64,000 bases of DNA from Bacteroidales bacterium (lineage in GTDB: Bacteria; Bacteroidota; Bacteroidia; Bacteroidales; P3), in assembly GCA_017451385.1 (NCBI GenBank), contig JAFSPS010000031.1:19974-83973 (forward strand), given 5' to 3'. The notes under the pieces are model-generated. The model had not been told where the DNA came from, did not search any database, and saw only the letters and a program-made list of their open reading frames with translations. The position numbers and the translations under genes were made by a program. Of this stretch, positions 1-9,622 are shown in pieces. The first letter of the stretch is position 1. The number at the start of each line of letters is the position of its first letter.

Positions 1-35
1 CCTTTGCCGTTTACAATATTTAAATCTTGAAGATG

Positions 36-43
36 CAAAGATA
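36..43 (-). promoter_or_regulatory. Bacteroidetes -7 element pointing left
   Basis: Read on the minus strand this is TATCTTTG, a perfect match to the TAnnTTTG -7 consensus of the Bacteroidetes primary sigma factor. It would drive a gene lying off the left edge, divergent from the Nudix gene. I see no good -33 TTTG at the right distance. Confidence 0.45.
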
Positions 44-103
44 TTATTTTTTTTACTTGTGGGAGAAACGATGTGCATAATCTGGCCGTTGGCATAAAAG
101 GAT

Positions 104-134
104 TTTGAAAAATGGATTGATATTACTACTTTTG
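104..134 (+). promoter_or_regulatory. Canonical Bacteroidetes promoter for Nudix-dprA
   Basis: TTTG at 104-107, a 19-bp spacer, then TACTTTTG at 127-134. This matches the TTTG-N19-TAnnTTTG consensus exactly. Transcription would begin near 141, about 25 bases before the Nudix start codon. The short spacing to dprA suggests both genes are read from here. Confidence 0.8.
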
Positions 135-164
135 CAAATGAAAACATAGGCGACAGGACGTGAT

Positions 165-755
165 ATGTCGCTTTTCGATAAACTACATAATTCTTTATCA
201 ATGATAATAGCATACGGCAATAATACTCTTACTATCAGAAAGAAAGGTGTATGCCAGAGTAGTAGTGTCCTTGACGGAGTTTTTGCGCAGCTGCGCGAAG
301 GCAACGATGTGGAGTTGGAGTGCTGCCCACGTAGTTTGGCAGAATATCTCAATGAGAACTATCCTATGGTGCGTGCCGCTGGCGGCATCATCACCAATGG
401 TGAAGGACGGCGACTGATGATACATCGTCGCGGTTGCTGGGATTTGCCCAAAGGCAAGCAGGACGACGGCGAGAGCCTATGGACAACGGCACTACGCGAG
501 GTGGCAGAAGAGACGGGGCTGCACCATGTAGCCATAGACGACATAGCTGGCAAAACCTATCACATCCATAACCGATATGGCAGCTGGGTGCTAAAGCAGG
601 TGACATGGTTCTATATGCACACCACGGCTGACGGTGAGCACCTCGTGCCGCAAGCTGAAGAGGAAATCGGCGAAGCGGTATGGGCAACGGTGGAAGAATG
701 GCGAGAGGCCATGCGAAATTCTTTCGCCACACTGCGGTTGCTGAGCAATAAATGA
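165..755 (+). CDS. Nudix (NUDIX) hydrolase family protein
   Basis: A 196-residue cytoplasmic protein of the Nudix family, enzymes that cleave nucleoside diphosphates linked to another group. The Nudix box GX5EX7REUXEEXGU is intact at about residues 98-120: it starts at GKQDDGE and ends at REVAEETGL, so the metal-binding glutamates are present. About 65 residues precede the Nudix fold and show no recognisable domain. In Bacteroidetes this architecture is usually annotated only as NUDIX domain protein, so the substrate is unknown. The start follows the promoter by about 25 bases. dprA begins 34 bases downstream on the same strand, and co-transcription is likely. Confidence 0.85.
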   Translation: MSLFDKLHNSLSMIIAYGNNTLTIRKKGVCQSSSVLDGVFAQLREGNDVELECCPRSLAEYLNENYPMVRAAGGIITNGEGRRLMIHRRGCWDLPKGKQDDGESLWTTALREVAEETGLHHVAIDDIAGKTYHIHNRYGSWVLKQVTWFYMHTTADGEHLVPQAEEEIGEAVWATVEEWREAMRNSFATLRLLSNK

Positions 756-789
756 TACGACCTAATAGAAGCATAATCATCACCATCTA

Positions 790-1905
790 ATGGATTCGCG
801 TATATACCAGATAGCTCTTGCTGCCACGCGAGGTATCAGCTGTCGTTCCTATCGGGAGTTGCTGAAAATCAATCCAGACCCAGCGGCTTTCTTTGAGATG
901 AGTCACGGTGAGTTGCAAGAGGTGTTCACCAAGCATCAGAGCATCATAGAGCAGATAGAGAGTCGCGCCATGATGGAACGTGTAAAAGAGGAGATAGAAT
1001 GGATAGATAAACATGGAATACGCGTATTGTTCGCTGGCAACGATGAGTATCCACAGCGTCTCAACCGCAGCGAGTGTGCCGATACGCCAGTAATCCTTTA
1101 TGCCAAAGGGGATTGTGACTTCAACATGATGCGCAGCGTTGCCATCGTTGGCACACGCCGAGCAACGGAATATGGCAGAGACATGACTGCGCGGCTTGTC
1201 GAACAACTTGTCGGCGAAGGGGTAATGGTGGTGAGTGGTCTTGCCTACGGCATTGATGCTGCCGCACATAGGGCGTCGCTTGCCAATGGACTGACCACGG
1301 TGGGTGTGCTCGGTCATGGGCTTGACCAGATTTACCCGTCGCAAAATCGCTCTTTAGCCAAAGAAATGGTACAAAACGGAGGTGCACTGATAACAGAGTA
1401 TATGTCGCAGACACGCATCAGTCCAACCTATTTCCCTGCCCGCAACCGCATTATCGCTGCCATGTGTGATGCTACGGTAGTGGTGGAAGCTTCAGAGAAA
1501 GGAGGAGCACTGATTACAGCAGGCATAGCCAACAGCTATCAGCGAGATGTGTTTGCTGTGCCTGGTCGGGTGTTCGACAGCTACTCGAAAGGATGCAACA
1601 ACCTGATAGCCAACAACAGGGCAAACATACTGCGCAACATGGACGACCTCTTCTACATTCTGGGTTGGGACAAGCATACGAATGCTAAAGGCATAGAAGG
1701 ACGTCAGCAGGAAATATTTGCCATGTTGACAGCAGAGGAACAGAAAATATATGACATCCTTGCGGAGACGCCTAATCTAACGATAGAGGAAATAGAAACG
1801 CGGTGCAGCTTGTCGCTACCAAAGATAGCTAACGCTCTGCTCGGCATGGAGCTAAAAAACGCGATAAAATGTCTGCCCGGGAAAACATACCACTGCTCTA
1901 ATTGA
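790..1905 (+). CDS. dprA: DNA-processing protein DprA
   Basis: A 371-residue DprA/Smf protein. DprA binds single-stranded DNA entering by transformation and loads RecA. The Rossmann-like core is clear at roughly residues 105-285: VAIVGTRRATEYG, then VSGLAYGIDAAAH, a GVLGHGLDQIYP segment, YFPARNRIIA and EKGGALITA, all hallmark DprA motifs. An N-terminal helical region precedes it. The last 60 residues (EEQKIYDILAE, then IEEIETR) look like the usual DprA winged-helix domain. Length is normal. Most Bacteroidetes carry dprA without known natural competence, so competence is not implied. Confidence 0.95.
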   Translation: MDSRIYQIALAATRGISCRSYRELLKINPDPAAFFEMSHGELQEVFTKHQSIIEQIESRAMMERVKEEIEWIDKHGIRVLFAGNDEYPQRLNRSECADTPVILYAKGDCDFNMMRSVAIVGTRRATEYGRDMTARLVEQLVGEGVMVVSGLAYGIDAAAHRASLANGLTTVGVLGHGLDQIYPSQNRSLAKEMVQNGGALITEYMSQTRISPTYFPARNRIIAAMCDATVVVEASEKGGALITAGIANSYQRDVFAVPGRVFDSYSKGCNNLIANNRANILRNMDDLFYILGWDKHTNAKGIEGRQQEIFAMLTAEEQKIYDILAETPNLTIEEIETRCSLSLPKIANALLGMELKNAIKCLPGKTYHCSN

Positions 1906-1980
1906 TTGACAACAATAACGAAACCGCTGTCATTGCGTGAACAAAAGAAATATTAGATGTGATAATTATATTTTTTTTAG

Positions 1981-1988
1981 TAATTTCG
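1981..1988 (+). promoter_or_regulatory. Possible -7 element for atpD
   Basis: TAATTTCG, one mismatch from TAnnTTTG, about 40 bases upstream of the atpD start in an AT-rich gap after dprA. No convincing -33 element is seen. It is proposed because dprA and atpD are separated by 124 bases and are functionally unrelated. Confidence 0.3.
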
Positions 1989-2020
1989 CATTTTTGAATA
2001 GATACCCTCGAAAAACATAA

Positions 2021-3544
<1,524 letters not shown>

Positions 3545-3547
3545 ACC

Positions 3548-3784
3548 ATGAAAGTAAAGATAACCAAGCCCGACAGCATCCTGTATGATGGCGAGGCAAA
3601 ACTCTTGCAGTTGCCCGGTAGCGATGGTTTATTTGAAATCCTCAACAACCACGCACCCATTATCTCTGCGTTGCGTGCAGGGACAATAAAGATGGTGGAT
3701 GCCGATGATGCTGTGCAGACCTTTAGCATCCGTGGCGGTGTAGTGAAAGGTGCACGCAACGTGATAAGCCTTTTGGTACAATAA
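3548..3784 (+). CDS. atpC: F1Fo ATP synthase subunit epsilon, short form
   Basis: A 78-residue epsilon subunit consisting of only the N-terminal beta-sandwich, which contacts gamma and the c-ring. Recognisable features are the start VKITKPDSILYDGEA, the LPGSDGLFEILNNHAPI motif and the closing IRGGVVKGARN. The C-terminal helical hairpin that inhibits ATP hydrolysis in E. coli epsilon (about 139 residues) is absent. Short epsilon subunits are common in Bacteroidetes, so this is probably not a truncation. It starts 3 bases after atpD and is clearly co-transcribed. Confidence 0.93.
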   Translation: MKVKITKPDSILYDGEAKLLQLPGSDGLFEILNNHAPIISALRAGTIKMVDADDAVQTFSIRGGVVKGARNVISLLVQ

Positions 3785-3865
3785 AAGATTTGATTGTTTT
3801 GAATGGTAATGAAATGTAATTATTGAATTATGAATTGTTAGGTATTTTCATTACCATTATTCTGT

Positions 3866-3917
3866 AAAAAAATACCAAACAACCAGTGGTCGACCACTGG
3901 TTGTTTGGTATTTTTAA
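3866..3917. terminator. Perfect 48-bp palindrome, intrinsic terminator after atpC
   Basis: Positions 3868-3915 read identically on both strands, centred on GGTCGACC at about 3891/3892, with flanking A and T runs. As RNA this gives a hairpin with a 24-bp arm and a U tail. It ends the atpDC transcript and would work in both directions. The complete absence of a loop or mismatch is unusual for a terminator. Confidence 0.85.
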
Positions 3918-3997
3918 CGGAGTTCTGTCACCTGCTATTCGTTAATAAATGTTGCTTGTTTTGTATTCGTTTTCTTGGCTTGTACCATTCAATCAAT

Positions 3998-4027
3998 TTT
4001 GCTATTGCGCAAAAAGAAGTATCTTTG
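3998..4027 (+). promoter_or_regulatory. Bacteroidetes promoter for the small secreted protein
   Basis: TTTG at 3998-4001, an 18-bp spacer, then TATCTTTG at 4020-4027, a perfect TAnnTTTG. The predicted start site lies near 4034, leaving a leader of roughly a dozen bases before the ATG at 4047. This rules out an in-frame start further upstream. Confidence 0.7.
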
Positions 4028-4046
4028 CAGGGTATATTTACTTGAT

Positions 4047-4472
4047 ATGAAAAAGCTAACTTCTGTTATTCTATTGAATATTATTCTATTATCTTTCTCT
4101 TGCGAAGCGATTTTGGCGCAGAATAATATAGAGCAACCAACGTCGGCAAGTATCATTCTGGCCGATAGTGCACAGCAGTTTTTTATCTTCATGCCACAAG
4201 GCACAATGGAACTGAGACCCATTGAATTGGTCCTGACTGTGGATGTTGACGCAAAAAAAGAGGTGGCGCATGTGACGACTAATGCGCAGGGCACGCGAAT
4301 AAGTTATACTATATATGACGTTAATGGCAACGCCCTAATCAGCGACGAGGCCCCTGCCGAAGGGTGGGATATAGACCTCTCGTCATTGGTCGAAGGGCAG
4401 TACATCCTTCAAGCTATTGATGGAAAACGCCAGCAACGCTACAGATTGCTCAAAGAACGAGCGACAGAATAG
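4047..4472 (+). CDS. Small secreted protein with C-terminal beta-sandwich-like domain
   Basis: A 141-residue protein of unknown function. Residues 1-25 form a signal peptide (MKKLTSVILLNIILLSF, cleavage after AILAQ). The C-terminal half reads like the short beta-sandwich modules common in Bacteroidales secreted proteins: ISYTIYDVNGNALIS, an EGWDIDLSSLVEGQYIL stretch and a closing RYRLLK strand. This pattern resembles both DUF3244-type proteins and the end of type IX sorting domains, and I cannot separate them by eye. The ATG at 4047 is chosen because the promoter lies at 3998-4027. It converges on topB, with only 9 bases between the stops. Confidence 0.7.
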   Translation: MKKLTSVILLNIILLSFSCEAILAQNNIEQPTSASIILADSAQQFFIFMPQGTMELRPIELVLTVDVDAKKEVAHVTTNAQGTRISYTIYDVNGNALISDEAPAEGWDIDLSSLVEGQYILQAIDGKRQQRYRLLKERATE

Positions 4473-4481
4473 CCCCACCAC

Positions 4482-6638
4482 CTACAATTCACTTCTGAAC
4501 GTGCATCCGGAGCGCCATTCGGAACAGCCGAATGCCGTTTTACCTTTAATAATGTGTCCGCGTCCGCAGAGAGGACAAATGTCGCCCTCTTTTGCCTTTG
4601 GGGCGTTGTCTGCTTCCGTCACAGTTTTTGATTTGCCTGGAGCGGGTGCTTTCGTCTCTTTCTTTTTTCTTGTGGTATGCGGAGTTTTCTCTTCGTCTGT
4701 TTTTTTTCGACCGCTTTTTTTAGCCTCTTGTTCTGGTGCTATGGCAGCCACACGACGGTTGCTGTGGTCCGACTTCACCTGCTGCACTATCTGCCATACC
4801 ATGCCTTTCAGTTCCATGATAAACTGTTGGGCATCATAGTTATGTGCCTCTATGTCGCGCAGTTTCTTCTCCCATTGTCCTGTCAGTTCGGCACTTTTCA
4901 GTAAATCTTCGTGTATGATGCCTATCAGGTCTATGCCTGTTGTTGTGGCAATGAGGCTTTTACGTTCTTTTCTAATATAGCCTCGTTTGAAGAGCGTCTC
5001 GATGATGGCGGCACGCGTGGAAGGGCGTCCAATACCGTTTTCCTTCATGGCGTCGCGCAATTCTTCGTCATCGACAAAGCGTCCTGCTGTCTCCATGGCG
5101 CGAAGCAGCGTGGCTTCGGTGTAGTGTTTAGGGGGTGTGGTCCATTTCTCGGTGAGCAGAGGTTGGTGAGGGCCACTCTCCCCTACTTTGAACTCAGGCA
5201 GTGTGTGTTCCTCATCTTTATGCTCCTCGTCGGCATCGTCATTCTTGTTGTTGCCAAAGACAACACGCCATCCCTCTTCGATAATCTGTTTGCCTGTAGC
5301 TTTGAAGAGTACGTCGTCTTTCTGCTTTGCATCCACATCGGTGTGTTGGGTGACGGAGCCGAGCACCACGGTAGAAGCAAATTTGCAGTCTGGATAGAAA
5401 ACGGCTATGAATCTGCGAGCCACAAGGTCGTACACTTTTTTCTCATTGTAGGTAAGGTCGCCACCTGATGGGTTGACGCCGGTAGGGATAATAGCGTGGT
5501 GGTCGGTAACCTTGCTGCTATCGAAGACCTTTTTACTCTTTGGGAGCTGCTGCCCCATGAGAGGAGCTACGAGATTCTTATATGGCAGGAGACCCATGAG
5601 AATTTGCGGACACTTGGGGTAAATGTCGTCGCTCAGGTAGGTGGTATCAACACGGGGGTATGTGGTTAGTTTTTTCTCATAGAGGCTTTGGATATAGCGC
5701 AAAGTCTCGTCGGCAGAAAAAGCGAACTTCTTGTTACATTCCACTTGCAGACTGGTGAGGTCGAAAAGGCGTGGCGGAGCCTCGCGGCCGTCCTTTTTTG
5801 CAACATTCTTTATCGTGAAAGGCTCGTCCTTGATGGCCTCCAGCAGTTGCTGCCATTCTTGTTCACTACGAGTCTGTTCTGGCGAGTCATCAGCTTCGGA
5901 GTTGTCGTCCTCTTTGTTTTTCTTGTTTGTGTCACCCTTCTTGTCTGTGATGGTGAAGATTGTGTCGCGGTAGCGTGTGGAGAGTACCCAGTATTGCTGA
6001 GGTTGGAAGTTCTGAATCTCCAGCTGACGTCGCACTATCAGAGCCAGCGTAGGGGTCTGGACGCGTCCGATGCTCAGCACCTGCCGTTGCATCTGTCGGT
6101 AGCGGAGGGTGTAGAGGCGTGTGGCGTTCATGCCGAGCAGCCAGTCGCCAATGGCACGGCAGAGGGCCGCCTCGTAGAGCGACTGATAGTCGGACTGTGG
6201 TCGCAGATTGTTGAAGCCCTCACGAATAGCCTCCTCGGTAAGCGACGAAATCCACAGTCGCTGCACGGGGCATTTGGCGCGGGCTTTCTGCATGACCCAC
6301 CGCTGTATGAGTTCGCCCTCCTGCCCCGCATCGCCGCAGTTGATAATGCTGTCGGCAGCTTGCATCAGCCGTTCTATTGTCCTGAACTGTTTTTCATAAC
6401 CCTCGTTCTCAATGAGCTTGATACCAAAACGAGTAGGAATCATGGGCAGATAGTCGAGGTCCCATGAGCGCCAAAGTCCGCTGTAGTCATGCGGTTCTTT
6501 GAGGGTGCAGAGATGACCGAAGGTCCACGTTACTTGGTAGCCGTTGCCTTCCATAAAGCCATCGCGCTGCACGTTGGCACCCAGCACGCGGGCTATGTCT
6601 TTGGCTACCGAAGGCTTTTCTGCGATACAGACTATCAT
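4482..6638 (-). CDS. topB: DNA topoisomerase III (type IA)
   Basis: A 718-residue type IA topoisomerase, which relaxes and decatenates DNA by nicking one strand. The TOPRIM domain opens MIVCIAEKPSVAKDIARVLGA. The acidic cluster in NCGDAGQEGELIQRW follows near residue 100. The catalytic tyrosine lies in TTYPRVDTTYLSDDI near residue 320. GIGRPSTRAAIIETL is the conserved type IA signature. After a lysine-rich linker, the C terminus carries a zinc-ribbon-like module (CPLCGRGHIIKGK...FGCSEW...CTF). An acidic insertion at about residues 235-260, rich in D, E, K and N, is unlike the E. coli enzyme. It sits 94 bases downstream of prmA. Confidence 0.95.
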   Translation of the reverse strand: MIVCIAEKPSVAKDIARVLGANVQRDGFMEGNGYQVTWTFGHLCTLKEPHDYSGLWRSWDLDYLPMIPTRFGIKLIENEGYEKQFRTIERLMQAADSIINCGDAGQEGELIQRWVMQKARAKCPVQRLWISSLTEEAIREGFNNLRPQSDYQSLYEAALCRAIGDWLLGMNATRLYTLRYRQMQRQVLSIGRVQTPTLALIVRRQLEIQNFQPQQYWVLSTRYRDTIFTITDKKGDTNKKNKEDDNSEADDSPEQTRSEQEWQQLLEAIKDEPFTIKNVAKKDGREAPPRLFDLTSLQVECNKKFAFSADETLRYIQSLYEKKLTTYPRVDTTYLSDDIYPKCPQILMGLLPYKNLVAPLMGQQLPKSKKVFDSSKVTDHHAIIPTGVNPSGGDLTYNEKKVYDLVARRFIAVFYPDCKFASTVVLGSVTQHTDVDAKQKDDVLFKATGKQIIEEGWRVVFGNNKNDDADEEHKDEEHTLPEFKVGESGPHQPLLTEKWTTPPKHYTEATLLRAMETAGRFVDDEELRDAMKENGIGRPSTRAAIIETLFKRGYIRKERKSLIATTTGIDLIGIIHEDLLKSAELTGQWEKKLRDIEAHNYDAQQFIMELKGMVWQIVQQVKSDHSNRRVAAIAPEQEAKKSGRKKTDEEKTPHTTRKKKETKAPAPGKSKTVTEADNAPKAKEGDICPLCGRGHIIKGKTAFGCSEWRSGCTFRSEL

Positions 6639-6732
6639 GAAGAATGAAGGGTTGTTAGGTTGCTGTTAGAGAGAGTAAGGTATGTATGATGGTTGAAAGC
6701 TGTCTGAATATGATTCTGATGGTGGTCGAGAA

Positions 6733-7572
6733 CTATTTTTTCACGAAACGCAATGCCTGCCATCCTTCGCGTTCGCATCCGCCGGCAGGGACAAGTTGTA
6801 GCGATAAGGCTTTTTGCGATAGCATCTCTATATCATTTTTATAGAAGCCACTGATTAGCAATGTGCCGCCAGAGCATAGCACGTCGGCATAACTCGCCAT
6901 GTCGTGCAGTAGGATATTGCGATTGATATTGGCAATAACGACATCAAACTGTTTATCTTTTGTCAGCAGCGCGGCATCGCCCAGCAGACAACATATATCG
7001 GGGCATCCGTTGCGCACCACGTTCTCTTGTGCGTTGCGGTAGGCCCATTCGTCGTTGTCTATTGCTTCCACATATTTTGCTCCTTTTTTTGCTGCCAGGA
7101 TGGCGAGAACGGCAGTACCGCTGCCCATATCAAGCACACGGCGTCCTTCCAGCGGTTCGTCTTTCAGCAACGAAAGCATCATGTAGGTGGTCTGATGGTG
7201 TCCTGTGCCGAAGGACATCTTAGGCTCTATTTCAATCTCGTACTGCACATCGTCGCGGTGAGGATGGAAGGGGGCGCGCACCCAGCAGAAGTCGTCCACC
7301 AATACGGGCTTATGTTGTTTTTCCCATTCCTCGTTCCAGTTGCGGTCGGGCATCGTCTGGATGGTATAGGTGGCGGAAGTACCAGCACATTCGCGCTCTA
7401 TACATTCTTTAAGGAAAAATTCGTCAAATTGGTCCTCGGCTACGTAGGCCTTCAGTCCATCACGCACCTCCTCAAAACTCTCGTAAGGACCTTCCTCGCC
7501 CAGCGCGTAAATAAGCATATCCCGATAGGGTTCGATGCGTTGCAGGTGGATATGGACTTCAGTGTATTTCAT
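6733..7572 (-). CDS. prmA: Ribosomal protein L11 methyltransferase
   Basis: A 279-residue SAM-dependent methyltransferase that trimethylates ribosomal protein L11. The SAM-binding motif VLDMGSGTAVLAILAAKKGA lies at about residues 145-164, and DVVIANINRNILL matches the NPPY-like loop of PrmA (N-I/L-N form). The N-terminal domain is the substrate-recognition region, and FGTGHHQTT is the family hallmark just before the catalytic domain. The start lies only 6 bases after the stop of the cytosine methyltransferase gene. Without the inserted R-M cassette it would follow truA directly. Confidence 0.93.
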   Translation of the reverse strand: MKYTEVHIHLQRIEPYRDMLIYALGEEGPYESFEEVRDGLKAYVAEDQFDEFFLKECIERECAGTSATYTIQTMPDRNWNEEWEKQHKPVLVDDFCWVRAPFHPHRDDVQYEIEIEPKMSFGTGHHQTTYMMLSLLKDEPLEGRRVLDMGSGTAVLAILAAKKGAKYVEAIDNDEWAYRNAQENVVRNGCPDICCLLGDAALLTKDKQFDVVIANINRNILLHDMASYADVLCSGGTLLISGFYKNDIEMLSQKALSLQLVPAGGCEREGWQALRFVKK

Positions 7573-7578
7573 ATTTCT

Positions 7579-8538
7579 TCAATTTCCTTCAAAAACAATT
7601 TGTGGATGTTTTTTTCTATGAGATATAGATAAATCACGAGTATCATTTATTTTTTCCACACGGAGAATTGCAGCAGCAATGAAACGTGCTAAATTTACAG
7701 GAACAGCGTTCCCAATCAGTTGTTCTTGAACACTTGTGCTGCCTAAAAAAATAAAATCTGAGGGGAAAGTCTGAATCATGCTTCGCTCTATTGTAGTAAG
7801 TGGACGTATTCCGTTTAAAGATGTTACGGGATCATTAGCGTGGATTGTATATCCATTGGGCATTGGTCGATTTACACCTCTTATTGTTGGACTTGGTTCA
7901 TAGATGCTAAAGATACCTCTACGTGCGTAGCTTCTTGGATGTCTGTAATAATATTCGATACCTAATGAGGAGCCAAAATAATCAGCAACAGTCATTGGTT
8001 TCTTTGATTTTGATATTTCTAATTCATTGATATACTGATTGTCGATGCCGTTTATTTTTCCAATCATCACAAATCTTTTTCTTTTTTGAGGAACACCGCA
8101 TAGACTTGCATCTAAAACTGTATAAGTTAAACCATATCCAGCTGATTTATATATTGATATTGCATCTTTCAGTTTTTGAGTTACTAAAATTCGTTCGACA
8201 TTTTCCATTACAAACCACGTGGGTCTTATTTTTTCTATAATTTTCGCAAAATCTACGGTTAGGTCGCCTCGGCCATTGTTTTCATCACGTTTACCAGCAG
8301 AAGAAAAATCCTGGCATGGAGGTCCTCCTATTATCATATCTGGGGATAACGCTTTTATGGCGATGACTGCTTGTTCAATATTACTTAAATCAAGATTATA
8401 TACTTTATGATTGAAATTGTATGAATATACATCAAGTGCACTACTCCAGTTGTCAAATGCGCCAACAATTTCAATTCCAGCCTTTAGAAAACCTAAACTT
8501 AGTCCTCCACAGCCACAAAATAAGTCAACAGCCTTCAT
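7579..8538 (-). CDS. Type II DNA (cytosine-5) methyltransferase
   Basis: A 319-residue C5-cytosine methyltransferase, the protective half of a type II R-M pair. All key motifs are present in order: motif I DLFCGCGGLSLGF (residues 5-17), motif IV GGPPCQDFSSAG with the catalytic Cys-Gln (near 75-86), motif VI FVMENVERI, motif VIII CGVPQKRKRFVMIG, the SPTIRGVNRP target-domain segment and motif X LIGNAVPVNLARF. The gene is visibly AT-richer than prmA or truA, consistent with horizontal acquisition. It follows the nuclease gene by 9 bases. The partner nuclease suggests a HindV-like specificity, which cannot be read from this protein alone. Confidence 0.95.
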   Translation of the reverse strand: MKAVDLFCGCGGLSLGFLKAGIEIVGAFDNWSSALDVYSYNFNHKVYNLDLSNIEQAVIAIKALSPDMIIGGPPCQDFSSAGKRDENNGRGDLTVDFAKIIEKIRPTWFVMENVERILVTQKLKDAISIYKSAGYGLTYTVLDASLCGVPQKRKRFVMIGKINGIDNQYINELEISKSKKPMTVADYFGSSLGIEYYYRHPRSYARRGIFSIYEPSPTIRGVNRPMPNGYTIHANDPVTSLNGIRPLTTIERSMIQTFPSDFIFLGSTSVQEQLIGNAVPVNLARFIAAAILRVEKINDTRDLSISHRKKHPQIVFEGN

Positions 8539-8547
8539 CTTGTTTTA

Positions 8548-9618
8548 CTATATAAATAAATCAGGACTATTTACTATTACGGCATCAAATCTTCGTTCAG
8601 GGCTTAAGAAGTTTTGACCTCCACCTAAAATAATGTTTTTAATTTCATCTTTCCTAATGCGAGGATTTGTTAATTCGTTGCATTGTAAGAATTGATAACT
8701 CTTTGTACCAGGTAATGAGAATGCTTTGTCATTAGCTGTGCCATACGAATGTTGTTTTACGATACGCACATAATCAAATTGTCCATAATTAACGAAATCA
8801 ATTAGCATAAGGTATATCCATATTATAGCTCTCTGAAATCTTGATATTTGAGTATGTGAAATGTTGGCATCGTCGGAACTGCACATTTTTAGAACAGCAA
8901 GATTTGACCATACAAAAACATCTAAGCAATTGTCAGCAAGACGCATTAATTTTCCTTCAGTTTTCCATATAGGTTGTAGAATCAATGGTGTTTGATGTTT
9001 AATCATGTCTTTTGCAACATTGTAAACGACTTTACGTATTGCTTCATAATGTGGTGCTACTTCGGATATTTCTTCCCAATGGTTGATTTTTGGTACATTC
9101 AAAAGTATTTTTCTTAGTTTTTCTTTTCCAGAATTAGAAGAGTATTCTTGACATATACTACATGTTAAAAAACATATTGTTGGAGGTCTAACAACAATTT
9201 CACAACTATATTTGTTCTCGTCTAAATGTGCTGTTGTGTTATCTGGAAGAGCGGTTAGTTTTACTTCTAATCCTCGTAGTGGTTTTAAACTTTTTCTGTT
9301 TTCTAATACAAGATCTATATTCTCTTTTTTTTCGGTATCTGTATAATAAAATTGTTCATAGGGAAAGTATCCTGCTTCAAAATTGTAATATGCATCATCA
9401 CTTAATGGGTCAATACCAAATAACTCTGTTCCTGATATTTGACTATGTATTAGGTTCTCATTTTTATCCAAACATAGATATATTGGCATAATATTTTTCG
9501 ATGACATATAGGCAACCAAAGAAGCGGGGAATGAACTATTAAATTGATTTTTACCCCAATATTTTGATTTGCTATAGTCTCTGTTTGAGTGTTTTTGTCC
9601 GAATAATGATGCTGTCAT
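8548..9618 (-). CDS. HindVP-like type II restriction endonuclease
   Basis: A 356-residue protein I assign to the HindVP restriction endonuclease family. The N terminus has the family-like run LFGQKHSNRDYSKSKYWGKN followed by FNSSFPASL. A PD-(D/E)xK-type core is visible: NIDLVLENR, then GLEVKLTALPD, providing the Asp and the Glu-x-Lys. The known family member recognises GRCGYC; whether that holds here is untested. The ATG at 9618 is chosen over an upstream TTG that lies inside truA. The gene starts 4 bases after the truA stop, is AT-rich like the methyltransferase gene, and has no obvious ribosome binding site. Confidence 0.75.
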   Translation of the reverse strand: MTASLFGQKHSNRDYSKSKYWGKNQFNSSFPASLVAYMSSKNIMPIYLCLDKNENLIHSQISGTELFGIDPLSDDAYYNFEAGYFPYEQFYYTDTEKKENIDLVLENRKSLKPLRGLEVKLTALPDNTTAHLDENKYSCEIVVRPPTICFLTCSICQEYSSNSGKEKLRKILLNVPKINHWEEISEVAPHYEAIRKVVYNVAKDMIKHQTPLILQPIWKTEGKLMRLADNCLDVFVWSNLAVLKMCSSDDANISHTQISRFQRAIIWIYLMLIDFVNYGQFDYVRIVKQHSYGTANDKAFSLPGTKSYQFLQCNELTNPRIRKDEIKNIILGGGQNFLSPERRFDAVIVNSPDLFI

Positions 9619-9622
9619 GTTA

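Noticed and set aside
5688-6467. Long plus-strand open frame (259 codons)
   Set aside because: It lies wholly antisense to topB, has no domain-like sequence, and topB on the other strand is unmistakable.
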